Shown here: positions 53,944 to 64,000 of the stretch, piece by piece
Numbering within the stretch: the first letter of the stretch is position 1
Layout of the letters: each line of letters starts with the position of its first letter
Origin: Hericium rajendrae
Taxonomy: Eukaryota > Basidiomycota > Agaricomycetes > Russulales > Hericiaceae
DNA length: 64,000 nt
NCBI GenBank assembly: GCA_033439255.1
Contig: CM065879.1
Span: forward strand, 2,920,501 to 2,984,500
Direction: 5' to 3'
Translations under genes and position numbers: made by a program
The notes under the pieces: model-generated
The model's database searches: none
What the model was told of the DNA's origin: nothing
What the model saw: only the letters and a program-made list of their open reading frames with translations

Positions 53944-55053
53944 TGTCAATCATGTTATTTACGATTTACGAGCTGGAAGATCCGAAAGCACAAATGTATC
54001 ATATCTATTTGCATATTCTCTCGTCCATTCATTCGCTGTTGTGCTCCCTGCTGTCGAGATATCCATAGTATATAGTACACATAATGCTGATATTTGGATT
54101 TGTCTTTTTTTCTGTTTTGGAAAAGCTATATGTTCAAATTGCTACTATGTTAGACACAAGATACTTACAACAACGACTATCTAATGATGACTTGAGGTGC
54201 ACCTAAACAGCTTAGAGCGCCTCGGCCTTGGGGGGCTGAGGTGAGAGAAAGTACGCAATCGCACGCCTGGTGGGTACCAGGCAGGCCCCGATGGGCAGCG
54301 ATCGCGGGGACTTGACACCGCACTAGAATCTCGGGGATTTGCGTTTGTCTTGCTTCTCTCTCGTGTGGATATCTGTGATCGCCACTTCGACATCTCAACA
54401 TGTTCCCTGGCTGACTTCCGAGAACGGACTTCCGCGTGTTTGGAATCCGTCCCGTGTAAGTTAGGGGCTGTCTCGGCTCTCGGCGAGGAAATTTGTGGCG
54501 CGACATATACGCATGCCTCGGAACAGATGGATATCTGCACTGATACCGAGATCCTGTTGTTTCTTTTTTGTATTTTTGTTGGTGGATCCCTGATAGGGAG
54601 CACGTGTGTTGATGGGCGGCGTGACATGTTTGCACGGGGTTTGCACGTGTTGACATCTGGCCCGTCCGCGTGCTTTAAGAGTGACGGTTCCAGAGAGATT
54701 TAAGGCCGAAAACGCGTGGACGCTTCGGAGTTTGAATTAGCTGAGCGTTGCCCCTAGTCATTAAGAGTGACGGCTCCCCCTCTCCTCGTGACTACCGCGC
54801 CCTGCTGCTTTCCCCGTGATCGCTCACCTCACGCCCCCGCGTCGCCGCGAGCTCATCACCTCTATCGTCGACCAACTCATTTTCATCGAACAACGTCAGT
54901 ATAATCATCTTTGAGACTGTTTCGAGCAAGAACCGATACCAGAATCGCCCTCGACGACTTACTCAGCGAGCAATCAACGAACCTATAACCTACCTCCAGC
55001 ATACCGCCTACCCTATCGCATCGTATCGCATTACACAACCAACCATAGCAACA
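53944..55053. other. Intergenic, about 1.1 kb
   Basis: AT-rich beyond the G-alpha stop (53944-54180), then mixed. A 117-codon plus-strand frame (54350-54703) has a cysteine-containing composition but no domain I recognise. The right end carries the CBF1-like gene's 5' UTR. Confidence 0.45.
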
Positions 55054-56336
55054 ATGTCGACCGCACAGCAACCCAGTCAGACGCAGACATCTGCCCCCCA
55101 GCCGCCGCCGCCATCAGCATCTGGACCGCCTATCGACATTCCGGGCCTCCCGCAAGGCTCCTCAGGCGATCTCGCGACACAGATCCAGCTCGGCCAACTC
55201 TCGCAGGAACAATTGTTGACGCTCTTCAAGAGCCTGCCGAGCATGGTGTCCAACAGGGTGAGTCCTTGTCATCTATCGAGGGGAGGACGAGGGGGACGCC
55301 GGGCGTCCTTGAGGTGGGAACGCATGACCACGTGATGGTGCGGGGCACGGAACGTGGTGCTTATCGCGAGGCGCCTTCTCCATCCCATAATTAATGCACG
55401 GTAGCAATACTGACGGCTCCACAGACCATCTTCCCCGAGAGCTCGAAGGAGGCCGCCGAGACGCTGTCTGGCCTCGCGCGCACGTCCACGTCCACCAGCT
55501 TCTTCGCGACCGACACGCAGCTGGGCCCGCCGCACGCAGGCACCGTGCATGGCCTTCCGGGTGTCACGGAAACGGGCCCATCGTCCCACCCGCGCGGCCC
55601 GCCGAACCTGGGGCAACTGTCCGTGCTCGCGAACGCGACAAGCGCAGCGATCGCGTACAACAACAGCAGCAACAACAACAGCCGCCGCCCTCGGCTTGCA
55701 TGAGCAACACGAGGCGGAGGAGGAAGGGGAGGAGGGCGATGGCGGGAGCGCAGGTGGGCAGGGGCAGCCGGGGTCTACGCCGCCGTCGGGCTCGAGGCGC
55801 GGGCGCGCCGCGGCGGGCATGAGCTCGGATGCGTGGGCGCGGCAGCGGAAGGACAACCATGTGCGTAGATCCGTTTGTGCGATGCAAGGCCTGATTGCTG
55901 ACCTTCGATGCAGAAAGAGGTGGAGCGCCGTCGGCGCGGGAACATCAACGAGGGGATCAACGAGCTCGGGCGGATCGTGCCGAACGGGTCGGGCGAGAAG
56001 GCGAAGGGCGCGATCCTGTCGCGCGCGGTGCAGTACATCCACCACCTGAAGGAGAACGAGGCGCGCAACATCGAGAAGTGGACGCTCGAGAAGCTGCTCA
56101 TGGACCAGGCGATGGGCGACCTGCAGGCGCAGCTCGAGGAGATGCGCCGCATGTGGGACGAGGAACGCCAGGCGCGGCAACGCGCCGAGGCCGAACTCGA
56201 GGTGCTCCAGGGCGGCGCGCCGCCCGCGCCTGCTGTTGCGAAGCAGGAGGGCGAGAAGAAGGAGGCGGAAGCGTCGGAGGAGGGGAAGGACGACGATGAG
56301 GCGGCGCGCTTGGGGAAGAGACAGCGCACGGAGTAG
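55054..56336 (+). CDS. CBF1: bHLH transcription factor, CBF1-like
   Basis: Cbf1 binds CACGTG (E-box/CDEI) and in yeasts links centromere function with methionine and sulfur genes. Exons: 55054-55257, 55425-55860 and 55914-56336. The first exon is Pro/Gln-rich with LGQLSQEQLLTLFKSLPSMV. The bHLH lies across exons 2 and 3: RKDNHKEVERRRRGNINEGI, then NELGRIVPNGSGEKAKGAIL, SRAVQYIHHLKENEARNIEK and WTLEKLLMDQ, which matches yeast Cbf1 closely (ANIEKWTLQKLL). A long coiled coil follows (LQAQLEEMRRMWDEERQARQ) and the acidic/basic end is EAARLGKRQRTE. The basic region has the H-E-R signature for CAC-GTG. The frame is disturbed in a CAA/AAC-repeat tract near 55650-55700, where polyQ slippage or error is likely. 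Confidence 0.85.
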
Positions 56337-56938
56337 GCGCACCAGCACGTACCAAGTCTCTCTGCATTTTTCGGTCGTTCGTGTCCTGTTTTCCGCTGTG
56401 TTCCTGCGTTGATTCTCTAGTCGTTGTCCCGTTGCAAGCATTCGGTCCGTTGTATTTTTGTGTCGACCAGTAGTTTCATTAGTTTCCTATAGCCATACCG
56501 CAGCTCGCGTGTGTTTTGTACATATATGTTTATAATCGAGCTGAAGCGTCTTCCTTTTGTTTTTGGACTCTGCATTGATAGGAGGTGAGGCTTGAATTTG
56601 AAGGCACCGGTAACCATTGTAGGTGGTATCCTCTGTTGTCTACTTCCTCACTGTCAAATGCCCTGGATGCTTCGTTCCGCGCTTCGAGGAGAATTGATGC
56701 CGCGTCCTCTCGACATGCGGAAGGAGGTCGAATGGGTTCAGATTCTTCAGAACAAAGGACAGAGCGCAGGTCAGAACCTGAAGCCTCCTGAAGCTCGCGA
56801 GGGCTGGCATCACATGATCGCGCGCCCCGCGAGCGTGATCACCGCGAGCCCGAAGCGCGTCTCCTCTCTTGTCTCTCTCTCCCATCTCCTCACCCGCCTC
56901 CTCAGCCTATCGCAAATTCAGCCGGAGAAGCGAAGGTG
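56337..56938. other. Intergenic, CBF1 3' end and Pol X promoter
   Basis: No independent gene is supported. A plus-strand frame from 56592 reads towards the Pol X start and could be an upstream exon, but has no family similarity that I recognise. Confidence 0.4.
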
Positions 56939-59900
56939 ATGGATTCGAGCGATTTCTATGACGGGCTGGATCGGCGCATGGAGCGGCCTGCGGAGGAGTG
57001 GGGTGCGTATATGCGGCGGGTGCAGGGGATTCAGGCGAGGTGCGTGTGGTCCAGGCACATTGGTTGTATTATAGATTGCTTCAATGGCGTTTCTAGACTC
57101 AAGGGAAAGGAAGTGACTGATGCTGGCGAGGAAGAGAAGGGCGCTGTTGGTGCGGAGGGGGATTCGAGTTCGGCGGAGAGGACGGATCTTGGGTGGGTGT
57201 CTACTGCTTGTCATGCTGCTAATTCTGGTCTTCATCTCTCATTATTACCAGATTGAATGAATTCGGGACTCATAATGACTCTATACCGGGACTGGGGCCC
57301 TCAGTTCCTCCTAAGGATGGGAGTCTTGAACCGAGTCCTGAACCGAATCCTGAACAGTCCCCACCTGGTCTTGGTGGATTGTATGTAGAGCCTTTTCTGC
57401 CTTGCATCGTCGTTCCGCACATCTAAGCATACTTACAGATCGGGGATGTACAAGGCAGCCAGCATACCTAATGATTATATACCGGGACTGGGGATGACGG
57501 CTCCCTCCGATGCTCCTCCGAGTCCTGCATCCATACCTGATCGTGGCCCATCGTACGTTATGCTGTTTTCATGTCACAGCTATATCTGAACACTCTTGCA
57601 GATTTGGGAAGCGCAAGACCCCCGAATCTACTTATGAAGATTCCATTGAGTACTCGCGCGCGACGAGACAGAGTCCTCTGGACGGCGAACTCCAGGCGGA
57701 CTCGTGGCTCTATGATCCTTCACCTTCCCCTGAGGCTCCTCCAAGTCCTGAACAGCCCATACTTGACCCTAGTGCATCGTACGTAGTGTTGTTCTCACAT
57801 TACCCTTATATCTGATCACTATCACAGATCTAGAAAGCGCAAGAGCCCCGAATGCACTTATGAAGACTCCATCGAGTACTCGCGCCCGAAGAGGCAGAGG
57901 TCTCGGGACAGCGTGCCCGAAGCGGACTCGGGGCTCTACGATCCCCCGTCTTCTCCCCCAGCTATGATGCTCTCGTCCGAGGCCGACGTTCTCGACTCCC
58001 TCTATATTGAAATCGAGGATGAGAACGGTGCTGGGGCGAGCTCGCCTCGCCGCTCGCCACCACAACGCGAGCCCTCTTCTCCAATGGAGGATATTTCCAG
58101 CACTTCTCCATCGGCACCTACACCACCGGCGCCCCCGCCTCCCGCACCTGCAGCAGTATCCCGCCTCAAGCAGCCCAATTGCAAACCGTCCCTTGAAGAG
58201 ACGAGCAGCATCACGACGCCAGGACGGAGCCTCATCGCGCCCCGCACACACACCAAACTTGCACATCCAAAGTCAGGGCACCTCGAGTTCGCTAGTGTGT
58301 CGGCCCCGGGCGCCGCCATCGCAAAGAAACCCTCGATTTCAGCATTGCGCGGGAAGAAGGGCAAAAGCCCGCAGGTGACGCCCGCAGCATACGCGGTGGA
58401 GCTGCAGGCCCGCGTCGTCGCGCCTGAGCCGCGCGCGTTGCCGTATCTGAAGGGGCTGCGGTTCTTCTACGTCGGGGGCGAGATGCAGTGGGCATCGACG
58501 AAGACGAAGAACCGGATGGATATCGTGCGTGCGCTGTGCTTTTCCCGTGTCGCCTGCGTTGACTGGTTGTGGGTTTGCAGCTGCACAGGCATGGGGGCGT
58601 TGTGCTGCCGAAGTACGAGCGGAGGCAGACAACGCATATAATCGTGGACGACGGGGTAGCGACGAAGGTGGCGCTGCGCGCGCTCGGGCTGAAGAGCATG
58701 GCGGACATCCCGCCGGATGTGTACACAGTGACCTGGAGTTGGATCATCAAGTGGAGACTGCTGGATGGAGAGGACCCTGGAAATCTAGATGGGATTATAC
58801 GCGAGGTTGAGGGGAATGATGGGGAGAAGTTGCGGAGTCAGGATGGACCGGGAGTGGGCGCATGAGATGTTTGAGTCGCGGAAGACGAGTACGGTGCTGG
58901 GCCGAGAGTTTACTGATGTGGAGGGAAAGAGGAAGGCCAAGAAAGGGCATGACGAGGAGCAGCAGGGAGATGGGAATGGGGAGGTCAGCGACATATCGTA
59001 TGCTTTCTTTTTCAGATCTTGCATGTGCGATGCTGAATTCGTTGCCAGAAATTTCACCCAAGAAAACGTCAAAGGCCGGTCAGCTTCACCTGGAGATGGC
59101 AGGGAGGGACATGGGCAGCCTCCAGAATCTTTTCCAGAACATATGTCGGAGTCTCTTGAAAAGTTCGAGGCGCTAGCAAGGCAGGAGCGCGAAGCGGAAG
59201 TAGGCAATTTCGGTTTGCATAGAGCCTCGGAATGCTGATCGGCTGTCAGTTTGCACGGGAAGACAAGCTTGCTGCTCAGCTCGCCCTTGATCAACACGAC
59301 GCGAGCATAATTCCTGGATTGGAGGGCGACGGTGCGGCGCCGAAGCTGAAGGTTTGTTAAGATATAGAATACCAGGATGTGGGTCTGATTTTAGAGAACT
59401 AGGGATTCCTCTGCGACGCTCCCAAGGATGCCTCGCAGTCTGGTCCGTGTCCGAATCAGGACATTGTGGACAAGGTTCGTCTCGATTGTATGCATCTGAT
59501 TTGAAAGCTAAATGTCAAAATCCTCGTTTAGTTGGAGGAGCTCATGGAGCTGCATCGCGCGAAGCTGACGGACGACGATAAGTGGCGGGTGTATAGTTAC
59601 AGCAAATGCAAGTTTTCAATCCGTGACTTCAAAGCCATGAATTGCTAATGTGTACGACAGCGATACGTGCCATTCGTGCATACCCCACCAGGATTAGATC
59701 ATATGAAGAGGCGCGGAACGTTCGAGGCGTAGGCGATAAGACGGCGCTCAAGGTATGCCAGATCGCATGGTATTGAAATACATACTGACTAACTGACGTC
59801 AACCAGATTAAGGAGATCCTCGAGACGGGCGAGCTGCGTCGCATCGAGTTCGAGAAGACGGAAGACCTCGAGATCATTAACCTTTTCCAAGGGATCTATG

Positions 59901-61234
59901 GAGTCGGTGCGTTGGTCGGAACTGAAATACTGTCACGCTCGTTTGGTTTACTCTGCTCGATTGTGTACACTTAGGACGCTCCACAGCGTATGCGTGGTAC
60001 GCAGCTGGATGCCGGACGCTGGATGACATCCGGAACAAGAAGGCTGGCATCAAGGTGTCTGAGGTGCAAGAAATTGGATTGCTGCATTATGACGGTATGT
60101 CCCAGTCTCCCGTGAAGACCATCATTCACGCGCTTAACGTATTCGTAGACATCAATACGAGGATGCCGCGCGAGGAAGCGCACGAGATTTTCGTTGCAAT
60201 CAAGGAGACAGGTATTGATTCTACCGTCTCCTGGTACTCATCATCACATTCTAATCATCTACCTGCTTCAGCGCTGTCGTTAGATCCAAAGCTTTTCATT
60301 GAAATCATGGGAAGTTACAGAAGGTACACGCTCCATTATGTATTGGATGTATGGGTCTGACGGCCTTGACACTGCAGAGGGAAGTCGACCTGTGGTGATG
60401 TTGACATTCTTATCACTCGCTCTACGGAAGATGGAAAGACCCATGAAGGTATGGATGGATCTCTTGATCTGTGATAAACACTTGACTGCATCCTCTTTAA
60501 CAGGCGTTCTTTACAGACTCCTGACTACGCTTCAGACAATGGGCATCATCCAGGAGCACCTATCGCTGCCAGATCTGTCAGTTGACCCTCTGGAGGCGGT
60601 CTATCGTGGTCTTTGCATCCGCCCATTGAGAGAGGGGGAGGGACCAGAAGTCAAGAGGCTGAGACGAAGGATTGGTGAGTCGTTGACAATCTCTGACCGA
60701 GCCGAATCTAAATGATGGATGGTTTCATAGATTTCCTTACTGTACCTTGGATAAACAGGGGAGCGGCCCTGATTTATTATACGGTACGTGCCTCCATTTT
60801 TCTAATATTTCCTGATTCCTGAAGTGCCTCGCGTTAAAGGGGGACGATATCGTAAGTCGTTGATTGAGGTCTCTGTTACCCTCGCGCTTAGCGCTTACTT
60901 GAACTTGACAGTTCAACCGCTCTTTACGCCTTAAAGCCAACAAGATGGGATACTCTCTGAACCAGAAAGGGTTGTCCATGGGGGTCGTGCGTTCTCCGAC
61001 GAGGTACACTGTCAAGCTGTGCGATGGTACGTTCTGTCCCTCTCCTTCTGGCGGGCAGCTCGAATGATTGCATCACGCAGGGCATATGATCGCGTCCGAG
61101 ACTGAAGAGGAAATCTTCCGCATTTTGGGTGTGTATTCGGCTCCGTTTCACTAAATCTCCGCTGATTCTGAATGTTCGCGGCCTTCGAAGGTGTGCCTTG
61201 GCAAGAACCTCACGAACGGGTACGGTCCGTCTAA
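56939..61234 (+). CDS. POL4: BRCT-domain DNA polymerase X (Pol lambda/Pol IV type)
   Basis: Gap-filling polymerase of base excision repair and end joining. Many short exons. Residues from 56939 form a Pro/Ser-rich disordered region with basic KRK clusters and duplicated exons (57602-57780 and 57829-58000). The BRCT domain is at 58440-58800 (LKGLRFFYVGGEMQW, HIIVDDGVATKVALRALGLK, VYTVTWSWIIKWRLLDGEDP). The polymerase part has ELMELHRAKLTDDDKWRVYS, HhH segments (ARNVRGVGDKTALKIKEILE; NLFQGIYGVGRSTAYAWYAA), GSYRRGKSTCGDVDILITR with the catalytic DxD (exons joined across 60325-60379), EGVLYRLLTTL, then RRRIDFLTVPW (third Asp), FNRSLRLKANKMGYSLNQKG and EIFRILGVPWQEPHERVRSV. All catalytic residues are present. 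A frame change near 58830 needs checking. Confidence 0.85.
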
Positions 61235-61837
61235 GTGGTCGATGCTGTGCCTGCCGGTTTACCCACATGGACTGCTTGCGCTCGGGCTACGAACGCTCGG
61301 TGCTCCGGCCACACCTCAAGGAAGGGCAATACAAGTGCCATAAGCAAGCTTTGAACATAGTGTATATCCTGCCTACACCTTAAAAACGTTGAATGGGATA
61401 CCACGTCCAAGGCCGGAGCTTCGAGGGCTACAAAGTCCGGGGTATGCATCGCGGAGCTGTACCTGTACTCATATGCCACCCTTGTACATGTCTCCCAATA
61501 CGACCACGGGGTTCGACACCACACCGGAAACGACTTTTCGGGGCACTGATTTGGAGTCCTGTTGGATGTGGATACCCATCTGCTTGCAGTGCACGCGGGA
61601 TGTGCCGTCGTGACGAGCAACAGTGATAAGGCCTCCTACGTTTCACACTTTCAAAACGAAAACAATGAAGAAACATCAAGAGTAAACGTACTCGATCAGC
61701 CTGTGAGCTCAAACCACTGAGGCGACAAACTCCAGATGTCCTCGCGGAGTTTGTGCACCTCGGAACGGATCAAGTCCTGACATGCTCAACGCATTTCATC
61801 GGGCATTGCAATTCCCCCTTCGTTTAAGCGGCGTAGG
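61235..61837. other. Intergenic, about 600 bases
   Basis: No gene is supported. The expected N-terminal F-box half of the next gene was not found here. Confidence 0.45.
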
Positions 61838-62701
61838 ATGCAGAGCAGATCGAAATTATCTTCGGATATTATCTGTTTCGTGGTCACCATGAGACATCTC
61901 GCCATACCTGATAACACTCGATGCCGGCTGTGTCTCGTTTTGGACAAGGACTCGGGGTACGGTTGCGATAGGATCATGCCATGGCTGATGTCGAAGGCCA
62001 AAGGGATACCCCTGATTCGCTCCATGTACCTGAAGGAGACCTGGCGGGCAATCAGTCTCGATGTATGGGATGGATGCAGTCAGTCGGACATCCAGGCACC
62101 TCCTGGCGGGGTTCAGATCGACAACGGCCCACCTACATTCTCCCTAATTCTGGAACAAACCGTGAGCACGACAGAAGCCCTAGACGATATACGTTCCATC
62201 CATTCGATATTCGACCTAAGCGGGCTTCAGCGCTTGGGCATCTGCCATGACATGAAATGGCCATTGAGAAATTGGGTCGACATCTTCCGAAGGAGTCCAG
62301 GGGTTACGCATATGAGTCTAAATGGCGACTGTGCTGCATCACTATGCGCCGCGCTCGGCGCACGAACCGAAGACATCATAGCGGCTGGCGGGTCTGGTTC
62401 TGGGTCACTTTTCCCTTTGCTGACATTCATCGGGCTGTCGCATTGCGATTTGCAACTTGAGCTATGGGGCCGGCGGTGGTCCTGGGAGTGCTTTCGGGAC
62501 ATACTCGAAGTTCGAAAGCAGACAGTCACGGCCTTGAGTCTAGAGTACTGTCGAGTCGAGCCAGACGCGATCAAAGGTCTCCGGAGTGTGGTCAATAATG
62601 TCTTCTGGGATGGAGTGACGGGGTATGGTGATGGTTTCGTGGATGATGAAGACCTGGATGACGAAGATCTAGATTCGGAGGACAACATGGGGCAGGACTG
62701 A
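61838..62701 (+). CDS. F-box/LRR-like protein, apparently 5'-truncated
   Basis: A single 287-codon frame. The leucine-rich core includes IHSIFDLSGLQRLGICHD, FRRSPGVTHMSLNGD, LFPLLTFIGLSHCDLQLELW, CFRDILEVRKQTVTALSLEY and IKGLRSVVNNVFWDGV, with an acidic tail (VDDEDLDDEDLDSEDNMGQD). This pattern recurs at the C-terminal half of large basidiomycete F-box proteins, usually 450-550 aa; the N-terminal F-box is missing and the first 60 residues are not family-like. It may be a truncated copy or the last exon of a gene whose 5' part is lost. If functional it would be a substrate-binding piece without an SCF-docking domain. Confidence 0.5.
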   Translation: MQSRSKLSSDIICFVVTMRHLAIPDNTRCRLCLVLDKDSGYGCDRIMPWLMSKAKGIPLIRSMYLKETWRAISLDVWDGCSQSDIQAPPGGVQIDNGPPTFSLILEQTVSTTEALDDIRSIHSIFDLSGLQRLGICHDMKWPLRNWVDIFRRSPGVTHMSLNGDCAASLCAALGARTEDIIAAGGSGSGSLFPLLTFIGLSHCDLQLELWGRRWSWECFRDILEVRKQTVTALSLEYCRVEPDAIKGLRSVVNNVFWDGVTGYGDGFVDDEDLDDEDLDSEDNMGQD

Positions 62702-63750
62702 GGTTGGGCATTACTGAGAATTGTGCGTGAGGAAATTGAGTACATAATGACGAGCTTCACGCACGTCGCTTCGGGTTCGTAGACTAACTCGAGCCCAGGG
62801 ATAAGGACGCGATAGGTCGGTGGAAAGAATTTAGAAGTTGAGGGGAGACAGGATTAATTCTGTAGACTGTCGCCGTCGAGAATTGTCAGCACGGACAGTT
62901 ATCCACAAATGGAACAAGAATATGTCTGAGATGGAGATGCTCACACATCCCAGTATATTCACGCCGTCGTTATCATGAAAAAGATGCTCACGACTTTCTC
63001 ATCGGCCTGCGATAAAGCTTTTGTCCAGATGTGTAGCGCTGAGAGAGCACAAAATATTTTGATTCGATGAGAAATGATACGGGAAGGATGGGAGGGATGT
63101 AAGGCGTCTCGTAAAACCAACTCCCAAGGTAACCAGGAGCGGCTGAATTAACACCTATAACTAATTCTTCTTCCCTTGCATTAGCAACTCTACATCAGGT
63201 GAAAAAGGCCCGGCGTGGAGTGAATAAAAAGGGGGTAGAATTTGCTCATAAAACAGCTGAACGGCTTGCACTTCGACGAACCTGGATTATTTAACTGAGT
63301 GAGGAATGGTGCTCGCGATACGTCGTAAAATTAGGCGTTTGATGTACAGTTATATATTACAGAAAAAAAGTTGAAGAGGAGATGGATGGAACGGGACGGC
63401 GCTGTGGCAAGATAGAAGTCGAAGCAAATTTATGTGTCGACGCTCAAACGGGATCATCGATTTAGGGCGGGTCATTTCGTCCTCGACACGCGCGATGGGT
63501 AGTCTTTGAAGTTTGCTCCACACGACCATGTCCACTGCCGTGATACCCAGACAATATATACCCAACCATATGCTCATTGTACCCATAGTCCAGAGTACCC
63601 CTTCAAAATGACCCTCCAGCAATGGCAGAAATGGTGTCGTCTGCAGTGCCTGCCCCCGAAACATCGGCACGTGATTGAGATAATTGAGCCGACGATACAA
63701 AGCTCGTCTTTACGTCTTGACGCTGTGGTATCTCCCTCTTGCCTCCTGCC
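62702..63750. other. Intergenic, about 1 kb
   Basis: AT-richer than the neighbours. A minus-strand frame (63350-63700) includes one hydrophobic helix (LWTMGTMSIWLGIYCLGI) but no family I know; it overlaps the CHO2 promoter and is left uncalled. Confidence 0.4.
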
Positions 63751-64000
63751 ATGTCGGCGCCACCTCCTGACGGTCTACGACAGAGGCGCGCCGAACAGAC
63801 AGCCAAAGATGTGCCTGCAGACATGGCTTCTGACGAACAGTCGCGTACGAAGAGTCAGGAGGAGGTCGTATGGGGGAAGACACCGAGTGGTCAAGGTGAG
63901 TAGTGCCCTACACGTGTCTCTCAATCCTGGCCTCTGACAATTGCGATCGTATAGTGTTTCGCGTCCCGACTACTCATGATGTTGTAACTGCGTTGTTGCA
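63751..64000 (+). CDS. CHO2: Phosphatidylethanolamine N-methyltransferase, 5' end
   Basis: Only the first exon (63751-63895), a 59-nt intron (63896-63954) and 46 bases of exon 2 are inside the window. The N terminus is MSAPPPDGLRQRRAEQTAKD, then EEVVWGKTPSGQ and, after splicing, VFRVPTTHDVVTALL. The motif VF.VPTTHD followed by a Leu-rich stretch is the start of the conserved region in fungal CHO2 proteins, which methylate phosphatidylethanolamine in the ER. The rest lies beyond position 64000, so the call rests on this short signature. Confidence 0.65.

Noticed and set aside
55655-55690. CAA/AAC-rich tract as a stand-alone microsatellite
   Set aside because: It lies inside the coding exon of the CBF1-like gene and most likely encodes a polyglutamine stretch, common in transcription factors; noted in that gene instead.
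55269-56441. 390-codon minus-strand frame over the CBF1-like gene
   Set aside because: The plus strand encodes a clear bHLH with Cbf1-like flanks across proper splice sites; the antisense frame has a low-complexity composition only.
1-64000. tRNA genes, rRNA, CRISPR arrays or virus-derived elements
   Set aside because: No tRNA-like B-box with a matching cloverleaf, no rRNA segment, no regularly spaced direct repeats, and no reverse transcriptase, integrase or capsid motif was seen by eye on either strand. A dedicated search could still find divergent cases.

Overview
The window is nuclear DNA of a filamentous basidiomycete, most probably an Agaricomycete. The evidence is genes split by many 45-80 nt GT-AG introns with CTRAY-like branch points, GC-rich codon use, and families typical of that group: expanded BTB/POZ proteins, divergent F-box proteins with a lipocalin-like tail, atypical G-alpha subunits, a DUF6534 membrane-protein relic and a DUF7729-like GPI protein. 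No rRNA, tRNA, CRISPR array or retrovirus-like element was recognised.

Layout. 0.6-14.5 kb: five BTB/POZ paralogs on the + strand (BTB-1 to BTB-5), broken up by a conserved basidiomycete protein (4.0-5.7 kb) and a WD40 APC/C coactivator on the - strand (11.4-13.1 kb). BTB-3 is split by about 1.65 kb of foreign sequence carrying a DUF6534 relic. 16.3-22.1 kb: a Nudix hydrolase and two tandem F-box proteins, all on the - strand. 22.1-27.1 kb: a gene-poor desert. 27.1-32.3 kb: EFB1 (eEF1B-alpha), an HD-domain cyanamide-hydratase-like enzyme and a secreted GPI protein. 33.8 kb: a 162-bp TA-flanked MITE. 34.0-39.5 kb: four more BTB paralogs on the - strand (BTB-6 to BTB-9), two of them decayed. 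40.0-41.3 kb: OXA1. 41.5-46.7 kb: a tandem array of five paralogs of an orphan protein family. 46.9-64.0 kb: mostly housekeeping and signalling genes: an NHX-type Na+/H+ exchanger, a mitochondrial dehydrogenase kinase, an atypical G-alpha, CBF1-like bHLH, BRCT-DNA polymerase X, a truncated F-box/LRR-like gene and the 5' end of CHO2.

Functional themes. About a dozen loci are likely ubiquitin-ligase adaptors: nine BTB loci (CUL3 type), two or three F-box loci (SCF type) and one APC/C coactivator. The BTB paralogs share more than the protein: a leader intron just before the ATG, a phase-2 intron after the BTB core, in subfamily A an intron-like block just after the stop codon, and in two of them a duplicated promoter block with MluI/MCB-like (ACGCGT) motifs. 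The five-gene orphan array is the best candidate for an undescribed family.

Caution. Several essential or strongly conserved genes (EFB1, NHX, the dehydrogenase kinase, G-alpha, the APC/C coactivator) each need one or more single-base shifts, often in homopolymers, to read through. The sequence therefore probably contains uncorrected indels, and frameshifts alone should not be used to call pseudogenes here. Nonsense substitutions, lost starts and missing domains are stronger evidence. All exon boundaries were inferred by eye from splice signals and family conservation.
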